Below are positions 38,660 to 47,872 of a stretch of 64,000 nucleotides of DNA, one piece after another (the stretch's first letter is position 1; the number at the start of each line of letters is the position of its first letter). Location of the stretch: contig NZ_CP050301.1 of the NCBI RefSeq assembly GCF_014189505.1, forward strand, positions 937,501 through 1,001,500, read 5' to 3'. A model generated the notes under the pieces. That model was not told the DNA's origin. It ran no database searches and saw only the letters and a program-made list of their open reading frames with translations. The position numbers were made by a program, and so were the translations under genes. This DNA is from Phyllobacterium sp. 628. Lineage in GTDB: Bacteria > Pseudomonadota > Alphaproteobacteria > Rhizobiales > Rhizobiaceae.

Positions 38660-40324
38660 ATGGCCCTGTCGCCAAAACTCGATCTCAGGCAAACACAGTC
38701 GCTGGTGATGACGCCGTTGCTCATGCAGTCGATTCGGCTGTTGCAACTGACGCATGTCGAGCTTGAACAATTCATTGAGCTGGAGATTGAAAAGAACCCT
38801 CTGCTGGAACGCGACGACACGGCCCCCGATCATATTTCTTTTGAAAGCCGGGATTTTTCCGATGATCGCGGTCCGGGTGAGGCCGGTGACTACAATCGCA
38901 ATGTTCTATCCGGTGATTCCGAGGGAAATGCTGACGGCTCCGGTTCGAGCGATCAGGGCGAGCATTGGCTTGTCAGTGGAGAATCGACCAGTTCGGGCTC
39001 GATGTCCGATACATTTGACAGCTCGCTCGAGAATATTTTCCCCGATGATCCCGGCACGCACGATTTCATTGCCGGCGACCTGGCGTCCCAGTGGAAGTCG
39101 TCATCCGGCGACGGCTATGTCTCGTCTGGTGGTGAAGGCTTCAATCTGGAGCAGGTGACTGCCGCGCCATTGACCTTGCGCGACCATGTTGGTGAACAGA
39201 TCATTTTTGCCTTCGAGAAGGCGGCCGACCGGCTGGTCGCAGCCGAGCTTGCGGATCATCTTGATGAAATGGGATATCTGCGCGCTGATGTGGCTGAAAT
39301 CGCCGAAAGGCTTGGGGTTGAAGCGGCTGATGTCGAAAAATTGATCGCCATCCTGCAAACCTTTGAACCAGCTGGCCTGTTTGCGCGCGACCTTGCGGAG
39401 TGCCTTGCAATTCAATTGCGGGCAAAAAACCGGCTTGATCCCGCCATGGCCGCGCTTCTGCAGAATCTGGAACTTCTGGCAAAGCGGGATTTCCAAACCT
39501 TGAAAAAGCTGTGCCGTGTTGCTGACGGCGATCTTCTCGACATGCTCCAGGAGATTCGTCTTCTGGATCCAAAGCCGGGAACGGCATTTTCCTCGGGGGT
39601 GGCGGACAGCATCATTCCCGATGTCGAGGTGGATATGGCACCGGACGGCACATGGAGCATTGAGCTCAATCCGGATGCTTTGCCGCGCGTACTGGTCAAT
39701 AACACCTATTATGCCAGCATCGCCAAGGTGACGGCATCGCCCGCCGAGAAAGGTTTTCTCAGTGAATGCCTGCAAAATGCCAACTGGCTGACGCGCAGTC
39801 TTGACCAGCGAGCCCAGACAATCCTGAAAGTGGCGACAGAAATCGTGCGCCAGCAATCGGAGTTTCTACAGTTTGGCGTGGCGCATCTGAAGCCGCTCAA
39901 CCTGCGAAATGTTGCCGATGCCATCGGCATGCACGAATCGACGGTCAGCCGCGTTACCGCCAACAAATATATGCTGACCAAGCGCGGTGTTTTCGAGTTG
40001 CGCTACTTTTTCAATGCCGCAATTTCGGCGATGGATGGCGGCGAACAGCATTCTTCACAGTCTGTTCGGCACCAGATCAAGCTGCTGATCGACAATGAAA
40101 AACCCGAAGATATTCTTTCCGATGATACAATTGTGGATCTTTTGAAGGATCAAGGCGTTGATATTGCACGCCGCACGGTCGCGAAATACCGCGAGGCGAT
40201 GAACATTGCTTCCTCTGTCCAAAGGCGGCGCGAGAAAAAAGCACAGGCTTCTGTGCGCAAGGGTGACGGAAACTCTGGATTCATACGCCACACAGGTGTA
40301 GAATCGCGACGAGTGGGTAGATGA
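38660..40324 (+). CDS. rpoN: RNA polymerase sigma-54 factor
   Basis: A 554-residue sigma-54. Region I has the Gln/Leu-rich LDLRQTQSLVMTPLLMQSI. Region II (about 50-140) is acidic and Ser/Gly-rich. The helix-turn-helix that reads the -12 element is LNLRNVADAIGMHESTVSRV. The RpoN box that reads -24 is ARRTVAKYREAMNI near residue 518. It needs AAA+ activators and directs nitrogen and other regulons. It is followed by hpf and ptsN, the usual downstream pair. Confidence 0.97.
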   Translation: MALSPKLDLRQTQSLVMTPLLMQSIRLLQLTHVELEQFIELEIEKNPLLERDDTAPDHISFESRDFSDDRGPGEAGDYNRNVLSGDSEGNADGSGSSDQGEHWLVSGESTSSGSMSDTFDSSLENIFPDDPGTHDFIAGDLASQWKSSSGDGYVSSGGEGFNLEQVTAAPLTLRDHVGEQIIFAFEKAADRLVAAELADHLDEMGYLRADVAEIAERLGVEAADVEKLIAILQTFEPAGLFARDLAECLAIQLRAKNRLDPAMAALLQNLELLAKRDFQTLKKLCRVADGDLLDMLQEIRLLDPKPGTAFSSGVADSIIPDVEVDMAPDGTWSIELNPDALPRVLVNNTYYASIAKVTASPAEKGFLSECLQNANWLTRSLDQRAQTILKVATEIVRQQSEFLQFGVAHLKPLNLRNVADAIGMHESTVSRVTANKYMLTKRGVFELRYFFNAAISAMDGGEQHSSQSVRHQIKLLIDNEKPEDILSDDTIVDLLKDQGVDIARRTVAKYREAMNIASSVQRRREKKAQASVRKGDGNSGFIRHTGVESRRVGR

Positions 40325-40532
40325 ACCGGACCACAGAAGTCCGGTCAAATGGAGAGTGAAGCGCCGGTAATTTGCATCGATTGAAGCGAAAGCGCGCCTT
40401 TGGAGATGAAGAAATCAGAAAGTGAAATGTGATGAACCACTCGCACACAAGGTGCGGGATGTCTTTGCTCGTCTCTCAACAACGGTGTAGATTGGATCGG
40501 GCAATGAAAAGTCACAACGAAGGTGAGGTATC

Positions 40533-41126
40533 ATGAGTCTGCGTGTATCTGGGAAACATATGGACATTGGTGACGCTTTCCGCATTCGCATCGACGAGCG
40601 TATCGGAGAGATGGTGACCAAGTATTTCGATGGCGGGTATACAGGCCACGTCACAGTGGAGAAACAGGGGTCGCGTTTTATCGCAGACTGTCTGATCCGT
40701 CTCGATACCGGCACAGTGCTGCAGGCAGCAGGTGAGGCACAAGATCCTCAGCTGGCTTTTGATGCAGCCGGAGAGCGCGTCGATAAGCGCCTGCGCCGGT
40801 ACAAGCGTCGTCTCAAATCGCACCAGGCACCCGGTTCAAACGGTGTTTTCGACGATATTTCCTACCGGGTCATGGCGCCCGTTCCGGATGAAGATGAGGA
40901 TATTCCGGAAGATTACGCGCCAACAATCGTGGCCGAAACATCAATGGCGCTCAGAAGCATGAGCGTTGCTTCGGCTGTGGTTGAACTCGATCTGAAAGAT
41001 AGTCCTGTGGTTGTCTTCCGCAACGCTGGCAGTACACAGGTGAATATCGTATACCGCCGCGCTGACGGCAATATCGGCTGGATCGATCCATCGGCCGTAG
41101 CCAGTCAGAACGGTGCCGGGTCTTAG
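40533..41126 (+). CDS. hpf: Ribosome hibernation promoting factor, long form
   Basis: A 197-residue long-form HPF (also called RaiA/YfiA or sigma-54 modulation protein). The N-terminal domain MSLRVSGKHMDIGDAFRIRI binds the 30S decoding site. The C-terminal dimerisation domain (about 130-190, VVELDLKDSPVVVFRNAG, GNIGWIDP) drives 100S ribosome formation in resting cells. ATG 40533 follows GAAGGTGAGGT. Its location between rpoN and ptsN is conserved in proteobacteria. The 208-base gap after rpoN shows no clear terminator. Confidence 0.94.
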   Translation: MSLRVSGKHMDIGDAFRIRIDERIGEMVTKYFDGGYTGHVTVEKQGSRFIADCLIRLDTGTVLQAAGEAQDPQLAFDAAGERVDKRLRRYKRRLKSHQAPGSNGVFDDISYRVMAPVPDEDEDIPEDYAPTIVAETSMALRSMSVASAVVELDLKDSPVVVFRNAGSTQVNIVYRRADGNIGWIDPSAVASQNGAGS

Positions 41127-41188
41127 GCGAAATTTAAACTACCGTCCGCGCTGCAAAGGCGCGGGCGGTAACAGGAAGGAAGAGAATA

Positions 41189-41653
41189 ATGGATCTGGGT
41201 GATCTCATTCAGCCCGACGCTGTCCTGCCCGCATTGAAAGTCAATTCCAAAAAGCAGCTTTTGCAAATCATGTCGGAAAAGGCCGCCGCCTTGACCGGTT
41301 TGACCGAGCGGGAAGTGTTTGACACTGTCCTGCAGCGCGAGCGGCTTGGTTCAACCGGAGTTGGCAATGGCATTGCCATTCCGCATGGCAAGATTAACAG
41401 TGTGAAGCGCATCACCGGCGTCTTCGCGCAGCTTGATACGCCTGTGGATTTCGAGGCGCTGGACGACCAGCCCGTCGATATCGTCTTCCTTTTGCTGGCG
41501 CCTGAGAATGCAGGCGCGGATCATTTGAAGGCGTTGTCGCGTATTGCGCGCATGCTGCGTGATCCCGAGCGCATTGCCAAGCTGCGCACGGCCCATGATG
41601 CCAGCTTGATCTATGAATTGCTGACGGCGCAGCCTGCATCCAATGCCGCCTGA
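41189..41653 (+). CDS. ptsN: Nitrogen phosphotransferase enzyme IIA (EIIA-Ntr)
   Basis: A 154-residue PTS IIA domain. The phosphorylated His is H66 in GNGIAIPHGKINSVKR. The protein receives phosphate from NPr and, in relatives, regulates potassium uptake and nitrogen or carbon responses rather than sugar import. A strong AGGAAGGAAGAG precedes ATG 41189. It ends the rpoN-hpf-ptsN string, followed by a clear terminator. Confidence 0.95.
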   Translation: MDLGDLIQPDAVLPALKVNSKKQLLQIMSEKAAALTGLTEREVFDTVLQRERLGSTGVGNGIAIPHGKINSVKRITGVFAQLDTPVDFEALDDQPVDIVFLLLAPENAGADHLKALSRIARMLRDPERIAKLRTAHDASLIYELLTAQPASNAA

Positions 41654-41674
41654 TTCTTTTTAAAGTTTTTAGAT

Positions 41675-41699
41675 AAAGCCGCCTTCGGGCGGCTTTTTT
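41675..41699 (+). terminator. Terminator after ptsN
   Basis: AAAGCCGCC, loop TTCG, GGCGGC, then TTTTTT. A stable GC stem with tetraloop 22 bases after the ptsN stop. Confidence 0.9.
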
Positions 41700-41736
41700 G
41701 TTGGTGGGTATTCCTAAGGCTGCAATCCCATTTTGC

Positions 41737-41853
41737 GTGGTTCGACGAGCTCACCATGAGGGAGAGTATGGATTGCAAAACTAAGAGGAGACATCGCAGA
41801 TTTTGGCTCCCTTGCAGCCCTCCATCTCCCTCATGGTGAGCTTGTCGAACCAC
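41737..41853. repeat. MITE-like palindromic element, copy 1
   Basis: A 117-bp element bounded by inverted termini of about 27 bp that begin GTGGTTCGACGAGCTCACC and end with the near-exact reverse complement. The terminal sequence is of a palindromic repeat type found in many alphaproteobacteria. The inner 51 bp (41770-41820) are identical, in reverse complement, to copy 2 at 42026. No coding capacity is seen. Confidence 0.8.
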
Positions 41854-41879
41854 GCACAACGGTAGTGCCAGGCACCTTC

Positions 41880-42022
41880 TCACGCTGCCAAAATCCTCCG
41901 CCATGGAAACTGCCAGCCAAGCCGCACGCCAAGTGTCCCAACTGCGATGAGCAGCATCCCTGCCGCTTGCGGCATACCAAGGGGGTGGGCATAAATGGCC
42001 CAGTCCACGACGATCGCGATTG
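41880..42022 (-). pseudogene. Duplicated 3' fragment of the neighbouring EamA transporter gene
   Basis: This stretch repeats the 3' end of the EamA gene (42169-42311), with the same offset of 289 bp throughout. The last 42 encoded residues (from VDWAIYAHPL to RRILAA and stop) are identical to the intact gene, with seven synonymous base differences and no amino acid change that I can count; one Ile/Val change lies just before. Upstream of it the frame runs into the second repeat element, so no complete protein is made. It is either a remnant of a second full-length copy or a partial duplication involving the flanking elements. Confidence 0.8.
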
Positions 42023-42025
42023 TGC

Positions 42026-42142
42026 GTGGTTCGACAAGCTCACCATGAGGGATGGGATGGGCTGCAAGGGAGCCAAAATCTGCGATGTCTCCTCTTAGTT
42101 TTGCAATCCTCACTGTCCCTCATGGTGAGCTTGTCGAACCAC
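42026..42142. repeat. MITE-like palindromic element, copy 2 (inverted)
   Basis: A 117-bp element with the same inverted termini as copy 1 (start GTGGTTCGACAAGCTCACC). Its interior is the reverse complement of copy 1 with only a few differences next to the termini. It separates the duplicated EamA fragment from the intact EamA gene. Confidence 0.8.
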
Positions 42143-42168
42143 CCACAACGGTGATGCCAAGCCCTTTA

Positions 42169-43065
42169 TCAGGCTGCCAAAATCCTCCGCCATGGAAACT
42201 GCCAACCAAGCCGCACGCCGAGCGTCCCAACTGCGATGAGCAGCATCCCTGCTGCTTGCGGCATGCCCAGGGGGTGGGCATAAATGGCCCAGTCCACAAT
42301 GATCGCGACGATCGGATAGATGAATGTCAGCACCCCGATCACCGGGATCGAGAGTTTGGGATAAGCTGAATAGATCAATACATAGGCAATCCCCGTATGC
42401 AGGATACCGATGCTGGCAAGCCAGCCCCATGACGCCAAAGGGATGTGCTCTGAAAAATTGGCAAAGGGCGCGAGCATGAATATGCCAACAACCGCCTGAC
42501 AAAGAATGGTGATCTCCGGCCGCTGCTCGCCCAGACCTTTGGCGAGGATTGTTGCCACCGCATAGAGCATGGCTGCACCCAGCGACATGAGAATTCCCGC
42601 GATCCAGATTGTGCTGACCGGCGCGGCAACGCCGACAAGTCCACTTGCCAGCACAACACCGAGAAAGGCGCCCAGCATCCAGATGATTTGATCCGGCGTA
42701 ATGCGCTCCTTCAACAGGGTTGCACCGATCAGGACAACGAAAAATGGTTGGATATGGTAGACGATAGTGGTCGTGGCGATCGAAGTCATGCGGAAACCGG
42801 CGAAGAAGGCGACCCAGCTCAGCACCATGCAGATGCCGCCAAGGGCTGCCCGTGCCAGCCGTGGCCATAACAGCGAGCGATCAGGAAGATAACCCCGCAT
42901 AACACACCATGCCGCCAGAAACACGGTCGCGAAAACGCAGCGCCAGAAAACAATGGTGATGGGATCGAGCCCGGATTCCATGGCAAAGGCACCGACTGTG
43001 CCGATAATGGCCATGGCAATGGCAAGGCGCGCGGCTGGAAAGCGGTTGGACAGTGATTCAGCCAT
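42169..43065 (-). CDS. EamA/RhaT-family (DMT) transporter
   Basis: A 298-residue membrane protein with about ten hydrophobic segments in two EamA repeats, each of five spans. Marks are FWRCVFATVFLAAW in the first repeat and the second-repeat ending YSAYPKLSIPVIGVLTFIYP. These transporters export metabolites or amino acids; the substrate is unknown. ATG 43065 fits AAAGGGATG seven bases upstream. It is divergent from a LysR gene, a common regulator-transporter pair. The 3' end has been duplicated downstream next to repeat elements. Confidence 0.87.
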   Translation of the reverse strand: MAESLSNRFPAARLAIAMAIIGTVGAFAMESGLDPITIVFWRCVFATVFLAAWCVMRGYLPDRSLLWPRLARAALGGICMVLSWVAFFAGFRMTSIATTTIVYHIQPFFVVLIGATLLKERITPDQIIWMLGAFLGVVLASGLVGVAAPVSTIWIAGILMSLGAAMLYAVATILAKGLGEQRPEITILCQAVVGIFMLAPFANFSEHIPLASWGWLASIGILHTGIAYVLIYSAYPKLSIPVIGVLTFIYPIVAIIVDWAIYAHPLGMPQAAGMLLIAVGTLGVRLGWQFPWRRILAA

Positions 43066-43168
43066 GGCGGGCATCCCTTTGAGCAATCAGATTGTCAGTT
43101 AGCGCCGACGCCTGCATTCAAACAAACGAATAGATTTGTAAGAAACTATTCGCTATATTGATGGCACC

Positions 43169-44026
43169 ATGGCTGCTCCACTTGACCTTGATCTTCTGCG
43201 AACCTTCGTCACTGTTGTTGAAACCGGCAGCCTGTCGGCTGCTGCGCCGCGCATTGGCCGCAGCCAGTCGGCAGTCAGCATGCAGATGCAGCGGCTGGAA
43301 CAAGCCGTGGGCAAGCAGCTGCTTATTCGCAATCCCCGCTCGGTTGAACCCAATCTGGCAGGCGAAAGCTTTCTCAACTATGCCCGGCGGCTGTTGCGCC
43401 TGTCGGATGAGGCGTGGGCTAATGTCACCCGCCCGGAAGAAACCGGGAGCGTGCGGCTTGGTGTGCCGGATGACTACGCAGCATTCCTGCTGCCGCCCGT
43501 CTTGTCACGGTTTGCGGCGGAGCACCCGTTGGTCACGGTCGAACTGGTTTGTGAACAATCGACCTCGCTGGTGAAGGCGGTGGATGAAGACCGGGTCAAT
43601 CTGGCGATTGTCACGCGCGGGGCCACCCAGCCGTTGGAGGTCATCCGCCGCGAACGGTTGATCTGGGTCGCATCGCCAACCCACGTTGCTTGGGAAAATG
43701 ATCCGTTGCCCATCGCCTTGTTTGAGCCCGGCTGTGCCGCCCGCATGAATGTTCTCGATGCGCTTGGGGATGCGGATCGCAGCTATCGCTGCACCTATTC
43801 GAGTGCCAGCCTGCTTGGGCTGATCGCGGTGGTGCAGGCGGGGCTTGCCGTGGCCGCGCTAGCCGCCTGCAGCGTTCCGTCGACACTAAGGGTCATCGGC
43901 GAAAATGAAGGCCTGCCACCGCTGCGTGATCTCGAGATCGGCATTATGCGCAGTCCGGGCGTATCCAGCCCGGCTATTGACCGGCTGGATGATTTTCTGC
44001 GCCGGGAACTGGCTCAAATAGCCTGA
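43169..44026 (+). CDS. LysR-family transcriptional regulator
   Basis: A 285-residue LTTR. The winged HTH occupies residues 1-65: LDLLRTFVTVVETGSLSAAA, then RIGRSQSAVSMQMQRLEQAV. The effector domain follows with VRLGVPDDYAAFLLPPVLSRF. The gene is divergent from the EamA transporter with a gap of 103 bases that includes a TATTCGCTATATTG-type A/T region, so it probably controls that transporter. The effector is unknown. It meets the cupin gene tail to tail. Confidence 0.92.
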   Translation: MAAPLDLDLLRTFVTVVETGSLSAAAPRIGRSQSAVSMQMQRLEQAVGKQLLIRNPRSVEPNLAGESFLNYARRLLRLSDEAWANVTRPEETGSVRLGVPDDYAAFLLPPVLSRFAAEHPLVTVELVCEQSTSLVKAVDEDRVNLAIVTRGATQPLEVIRRERLIWVASPTHVAWENDPLPIALFEPGCAARMNVLDALGDADRSYRCTYSSASLLGLIAVVQAGLAVAALAACSVPSTLRVIGENEGLPPLRDLEIGIMRSPGVSSPAIDRLDDFLRRELAQIA

Positions 44027-44032
44027 CTCTGT

Positions 44033-44419
44033 TCAGATCCACACGTCGTTCTGTGCGGTGCGTTCGCCGCCTTCATTGCCGGTATTGAGTACGCCGCGGG
44101 GCTCGATCAGCATCATCCGTACTTCTTTCGCCGCATAGGGCTTATGCTCGACCCCTTTGGGAACGACGTACATTTCGCCCGGTTTGACCGTGATCGAGCC
44201 GTCGCGGAAATCGATACGCAGCTCACCGTCCAGAACAATGAATGCCTCGTCCGTATCCGGGTGATCGTGCCAGATAAAATCTCCTTCGATGCGGACGATC
44301 TTGAACTGATAATCATTAAGTTCTGCAATGACTTTTGGCGACCACTGTTCGGAGAACAGGTTTAGTTTTTCGGCAAAATTGATAGCTTTGTACGTCTTCA
44401 TTGATACGGTCTTGTTCAC
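44033..44419 (-). CDS. Cupin-domain protein
   Basis: A 128-residue single cupin. Motif 1 is HDHPDTDEAFIVLDGELRI, with His/His/Glu ligands, and motif 2 is PGEMYVVPKGVEHKPYA. GAGGAGACGCAT precedes GTG 44419, which I take as the start; ATG 44401 is possible. The fold binds a metal ion and may be an enzyme or a small-molecule binder. The function is unknown. It follows the mur gene on the same strand, about 100 bases away, and could be co-transcribed with it. Confidence 0.85.
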   Translation of the reverse strand: MNKTVSMKTYKAINFAEKLNLFSEQWSPKVIAELNDYQFKIVRIEGDFIWHDHPDTDEAFIVLDGELRIDFRDGSITVKPGEMYVVPKGVEHKPYAAKEVRMMLIEPRGVLNTGNEGGERTAQNDVWI

Positions 44420-44524
44420 ATGCGTCTCCTCGAATGACTTGAGGAACGAAAGTGGCTTGCCAATCGCAGAATGTCTTGGACGTTTGTGCGGTCGGTGTCC
44501 AAGCACCTGCACCGCTGTCACGAA

Positions 44525-44959
44525 TTACTCGCCCGGAGTGATTTTCCGGCAATAGAGTTCAAGCCGGTGATGCGTGATCTCATAGCCCAGTGAACGGGCG
44601 ATCTCTTCCTGCAACTTCTCGATCTTGTCCGACTGGAATTCAATCACATCGCCTGTCTCGATATCGATCAGGTGATCGTGGTGTTCCCCATGCGCCTGTT
44701 CAAAGCGGGATGGGCCGCCGTTGAACGCGTGGCGGTGGATGGCGCCCATTTCTTCCAGCAGATTCATGGTGCGATAGACAGTCGACAGCGAAATGCTGTC
44801 ATCGATCTCAATGGCGCGGTGGAAGATTTTCATTGCGTCCGGATGATCTTCGGTCGAGGTCAGAATATCGAGAATGATTCGGCGGGGACGGGTGATCCGC
44901 ACACCTGCCTTGCGCAGTTCTTTCTCGTAATCCGGCTTCTGATTCATGGCATGTTTCAT
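44525..44959 (-). CDS. mur: Fur-family metalloregulator, probably Mur (manganese uptake regulator)
   Basis: A 144-residue Fur homologue. The N-terminal wing has [20 protein letters not shown] then [20 protein letters not shown]. The metal region has [19 protein letters not shown]. Only one Cys is left near the C-terminus (ELYCRK), so there is no CxxC structural zinc pair. In rhizobia and Brucella the Fur homologue near sitABCD is the Mn-sensing Mur. It faces the sit operon across a 272-base gap containing a Fur/Mur-like palindrome, which supports that assignment. An iron role (Fur) cannot be excluded. Confidence 0.85.
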   Translation of the reverse strand: MKHAMNQKPDYEKELRKAGVRITRPRRIILDILTSTEDHPDAMKIFHRAIEIDDSISLSTVYRTMNLLEEMGAIHRHAFNGGPSRFEQAHGEHHDHLIDIETGDVIEFQSDKIEKLQEEIARSLGYEITHHRLELYCRKITPGE

Positions 44960-45128
44960 GGAAGCGATTATGCGCCAGAAACGCCTCAGTTGCAAAGATT
45001 CTCAACTGAGTGCTAAATGTCCCGGTTCGATGCACAACTATCCGGCGCGTATGCCGTCTTCGCATGTCCAGCCACGCTCCATCCCACCTGATCCAAATCA
45101 AACTGCTCTCTTTTGTAAATTTTCTTTT

Positions 45129-45176
45129 TGCAAACGATTTGCATTTGCATTGACGAACCAAAATCCAAACGTTATG
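45129..45176 (+). promoter_or_regulatory. Mur/Fur-like operator and promoter of sitABCD
   Basis: TGCAAA-CGA-TTTGCA at 45129-45143 is a perfect 6+3+6 palindrome, followed by another TTTGCA at once. TTGACG at 45150-45155 may be the -35, with GTTATG at 45171 as a loose -10. The rhizobial Mur-responsive sequence has the same TGCAAA/TTTGCA character (recalled). The palindrome next to the promoter fits manganese-dependent repression. Confidence 0.65.
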
Positions 45177-45231
45177 GAGTAACAGTGGCGACGGAAAAAC
45201 CGCGCCATTTCCCGAGTTTGCCGGAGGCGTT

Positions 45232-46125
45232 ATGAGATTGTCCCGATTGTTCGTTGCTGTTTTTACTCTTCTCACCATTCTCGGCCCGGCATCCGCCGCC
45301 GATGGCAAGAAATTCAAGGTGGTGACAACCTTCACCATTATCGCCGATATGGCCCGCAACGTTGCCGGTGATGCGGCGGATGTGGATTCGATCACCAAGC
45401 CCAATGCCGAAATTCATGACTACCAGCCGACACCCGGCGATATTCTCAAAGCGCAGGATGCCGATCTCGTACTGTGGAACGGACTTGGTCTTGAGCGGTG
45501 GTTTGAAAAATTCTTCGGCAACGTCAAGGATGTTCCAAGTGCGGTCGTCAGTGAAGGCGTGGTGCCGCTGGGCATTTCCGAAGGGCCCTATGAGGGCAAA
45601 TCCAACCCGCATGCCTGGATGTCGCCGAGTGCCGGGCTGATCTATGTGGAAAATATCCGCAAGGCGTTGGGCAAATACGATCCGGCCAATGCCGCGATTT
45701 ATGACCGCAACGCCGCTGCCTATTTGGAAAAGATCAAGGCAACCGTCGCGCCGATCCGCGCCAGTCTGGCTGCCGTGCCGGTAGAGCGCCGCTGGCTTGT
45801 CACCAGCGAAGGCGCCTTCAGCTATCTCGCCCGCGATTTCGAGATGAAGGAACTCTATCTCTGGCCGATTAATGCCGATCAGGAAGGAACACCGCAGCAG
45901 GTTCGCAAGGTCGTCGACAAAGTCCGTGCCGAAAAGATCCCGGTTGTCTTCAGCGAAAGCACGGTCTCGGCTTCCCCGGCCCAGCAGGTGGCCCGCGAAA
46001 CCGGCGCGAAATATGGCGGTGTTCTCTATGTCGACTCGCTCAGTGATCCCGATGGTCCAGTCCCGACCTATCTTGATCTGCTGCGTGTCACGGCTGAAAC
46101 CGTAGCCAAGGGATTTGCCCAGTGA
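45232..46125 (+). CDS. sitA: Manganese/iron ABC transporter, periplasmic binding protein
   Basis: A 297-residue cluster A-I metal-binding protein. The signal peptide ends near GPASAADG (residue 22). The metal ligands expected for Mn/Zn/Fe binding are present: His in [12 protein letters not shown], His in SNPHAWMSP, Glu in [14 protein letters not shown] (and [10 protein letters not shown]), and Asp in [11 protein letters not shown]. The 'Trp-Pro-Ile-Asn' block is typical of SitA rather than ZnuA, and no His-rich loop is present. It is the first of four coupled genes and lies next to the Mur-type regulator. Confidence 0.92.
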   Translation: MRLSRLFVAVFTLLTILGPASAADGKKFKVVTTFTIIADMARNVAGDAADVDSITKPNAEIHDYQPTPGDILKAQDADLVLWNGLGLERWFEKFFGNVKDVPSAVVSEGVVPLGISEGPYEGKSNPHAWMSPSAGLIYVENIRKALGKYDPANAAIYDRNAAAYLEKIKATVAPIRASLAAVPVERRWLVTSEGAFSYLARDFEMKELYLWPINADQEGTPQQVRKVVDKVRAEKIPVVFSESTVSASPAQQVARETGAKYGGVLYVDSLSDPDGPVPTYLDLLRVTAETVAKGFAQ

Positions 46126-47015
46126 ACATCACGGCCCGATCATCTGCCAGCCCCTCCACGCGAGGGGCTGGTCTTTCCGTAAGCGACGTCACCGTTACCT
46201 ATCGCAACGGTCACACCGCCTTGTGCAATGCCAGTTTTGACATTCCGCGTGGATCAATCGCCGCGCTTGTGGGCGTCAATGGCAGCGGCAAGTCCACCCT
46301 GTTCAAGGCCATTATGGGTTTTGTCCCGCTGGCCAAGGGTTCAGTATCCATTCTCGGGGAGAAGGCCGGACAGGCGCTCAAACGCAATGTCGTTGCCTAT
46401 GTACCGCAGAGCGAGGATGTCGATTGGAATTTCCCGGTTCTGGTTGAAGACGTGGTGATGATGGGCCGCTACGGCCATATGAATTTCCTGCGCATGCCAA
46501 AAAAGCGCGACAAGCACATGGTTACCGCCGCGCTGGAGCGGGTGGGCATGAGCGATTTCCGCAAACGGCAGATCGGCGAACTCTCCGGGGGTCAGAAGAA
46601 ACGCGTATTTCTTGCCCGCGCTCTGGCGCAGGAAGGTGATATCATTCTTCTCGACGAACCCTTTACCGGCGTGGATGTGCGCACCGAAGAGGCAATCATC
46701 GGTTTGCTCCGGTCGCTGCGCGACGACGGCAAGGTCATGCTGGTTTCGACCCACAATCTCGGCAGCGTGCCGGAATTCTGCGACCGGGCAGTCCTCGTCA
46801 ATCGCACGGTGCTCGCCTCCGGTCCAACTACAGAGGTGTTCACGCAGGCCAATCTGGAAAAGACCTTTGGTGGCGTCTTGCGGCATTTCATTCTTGGTGG
46901 TGTCGATCTGCATGCGGATGCGGACCCGCGCAGTGTCACTGTGCTCAGCGATGACGAGCGTCCCTTTGTCATCTATGGCGAGCCCGAATCGAAGAAGGGC
47001 CAGCAGCAATCATGA
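46122..47015 (+). CDS. sitB: Manganese/iron ABC transporter ATPase
   Basis: A 297-residue ATPase with Walker [14 protein letters not shown], signature [14 protein letters not shown], Walker [13 protein letters not shown] and H-loop STHNLGS. It starts at GTG 46122, overlapping the sitA stop by four bases (GTGA). The extra 40-residue C-terminus is usual for SitB. It drives Mn(II) import through SitC and SitD. Confidence 0.93.
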   Translation: MNITARSSASPSTRGAGLSVSDVTVTYRNGHTALCNASFDIPRGSIAALVGVNGSGKSTLFKAIMGFVPLAKGSVSILGEKAGQALKRNVVAYVPQSEDVDWNFPVLVEDVVMMGRYGHMNFLRMPKKRDKHMVTAALERVGMSDFRKRQIGELSGGQKKRVFLARALAQEGDIILLDEPFTGVDVRTEEAIIGLLRSLRDDGKVMLVSTHNLGSVPEFCDRAVLVNRTVLASGPTTEVFTQANLEKTFGGVLRHFILGGVDLHADADPRSVTVLSDDERPFVIYGEPESKKGQQQS

Positions 47016-47872
47016 TGCAGATGCTTCTCGAGCCATTTTCCTACGACTACATGGTCAATGCCATGTGGGTCAGCGCATTGGTCGGCGGCGTTTGTGCGTT
47101 TCTCTCGGCCTATCTGATGCTCAAGGGCTGGTCGCTGATTGGGGATGCGCTTTCCCACTCCATCGTGCCCGGTGTGGCCGGTGCCTATATGCTCGGCCTG
47201 CCGTTTTCAATCGGTGCTTTCTTCTCCGGCGGGCTTGCTGCCGTGGCCATGCTGTTTCTCAACCAGCGCACCAAGCTTAAAGAAGATGCTATCATTGGCC
47301 TGATCTTCACCTCGTTCTTCGGCCTTGGCCTGTTCATGGTGTCGCTGTCGCCAACCTCGGTGAATATCCAGAAAATTGTTCTTGGCAATATTCTGGCGAT
47401 TACGCCGGAGGATACTTTGCAACTGATGATCATCTGCGGCGTCTCGCTGGCAATTCTTCTCGTCAAATGGAAGGATCTGATGGTCACGTTCTTTGATGAA
47501 AACCACGCGCGTTCCATCGGGCTCAATCCACCGCTTCTCAAGATCCTGTTCTTCACACTGTTGAGTGCCTCGACCGTAGCCGCCCTGCAAACGGTCGGCG
47601 CCTTTCTTGTCGTGGCGATGGTGGTAACTCCCGGTGCAACCGCCTATCTCCTGCATGATCGTTTTCCGCGTCTGATCATGACCAGTGTGGCAATTGGTGC
47701 GTTCACCAGCTTCATCGGTGCTTATGCGAGCTATTTTCTTGATGGGGCCACCGGCGGCATCATTGTTGTATTGCAAACGCTGGTATTCCTGACCGCCTTT
47801 GTCTTTGCACCCAAGCACGGCACGCTGGCCGCGCGCCGCCGGGCCAGATTGGCATTGGAGGATGGGCTATGA
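47012..47872 (+). CDS. sitC: Manganese/iron ABC transporter permease 1
   Basis: A 286-residue ABC-3 family permease with about eight or nine hydrophobic segments. [22 protein letters not shown], then [23 protein letters not shown], are the conserved family blocks. It begins with ATGA overlap on sitB and in turn overlaps sitD. It should form the membrane pore with SitD. Confidence 0.93.
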   Translation: MMQMLLEPFSYDYMVNAMWVSALVGGVCAFLSAYLMLKGWSLIGDALSHSIVPGVAGAYMLGLPFSIGAFFSGGLAAVAMLFLNQRTKLKEDAIIGLIFTSFFGLGLFMVSLSPTSVNIQKIVLGNILAITPEDTLQLMIICGVSLAILLVKWKDLMVTFFDENHARSIGLNPPLLKILFFTLLSASTVAALQTVGAFLVVAMVVTPGATAYLLHDRFPRLIMTSVAIGAFTSFIGAYASYFLDGATGGIIVVLQTLVFLTAFVFAPKHGTLAARRRARLALEDGL

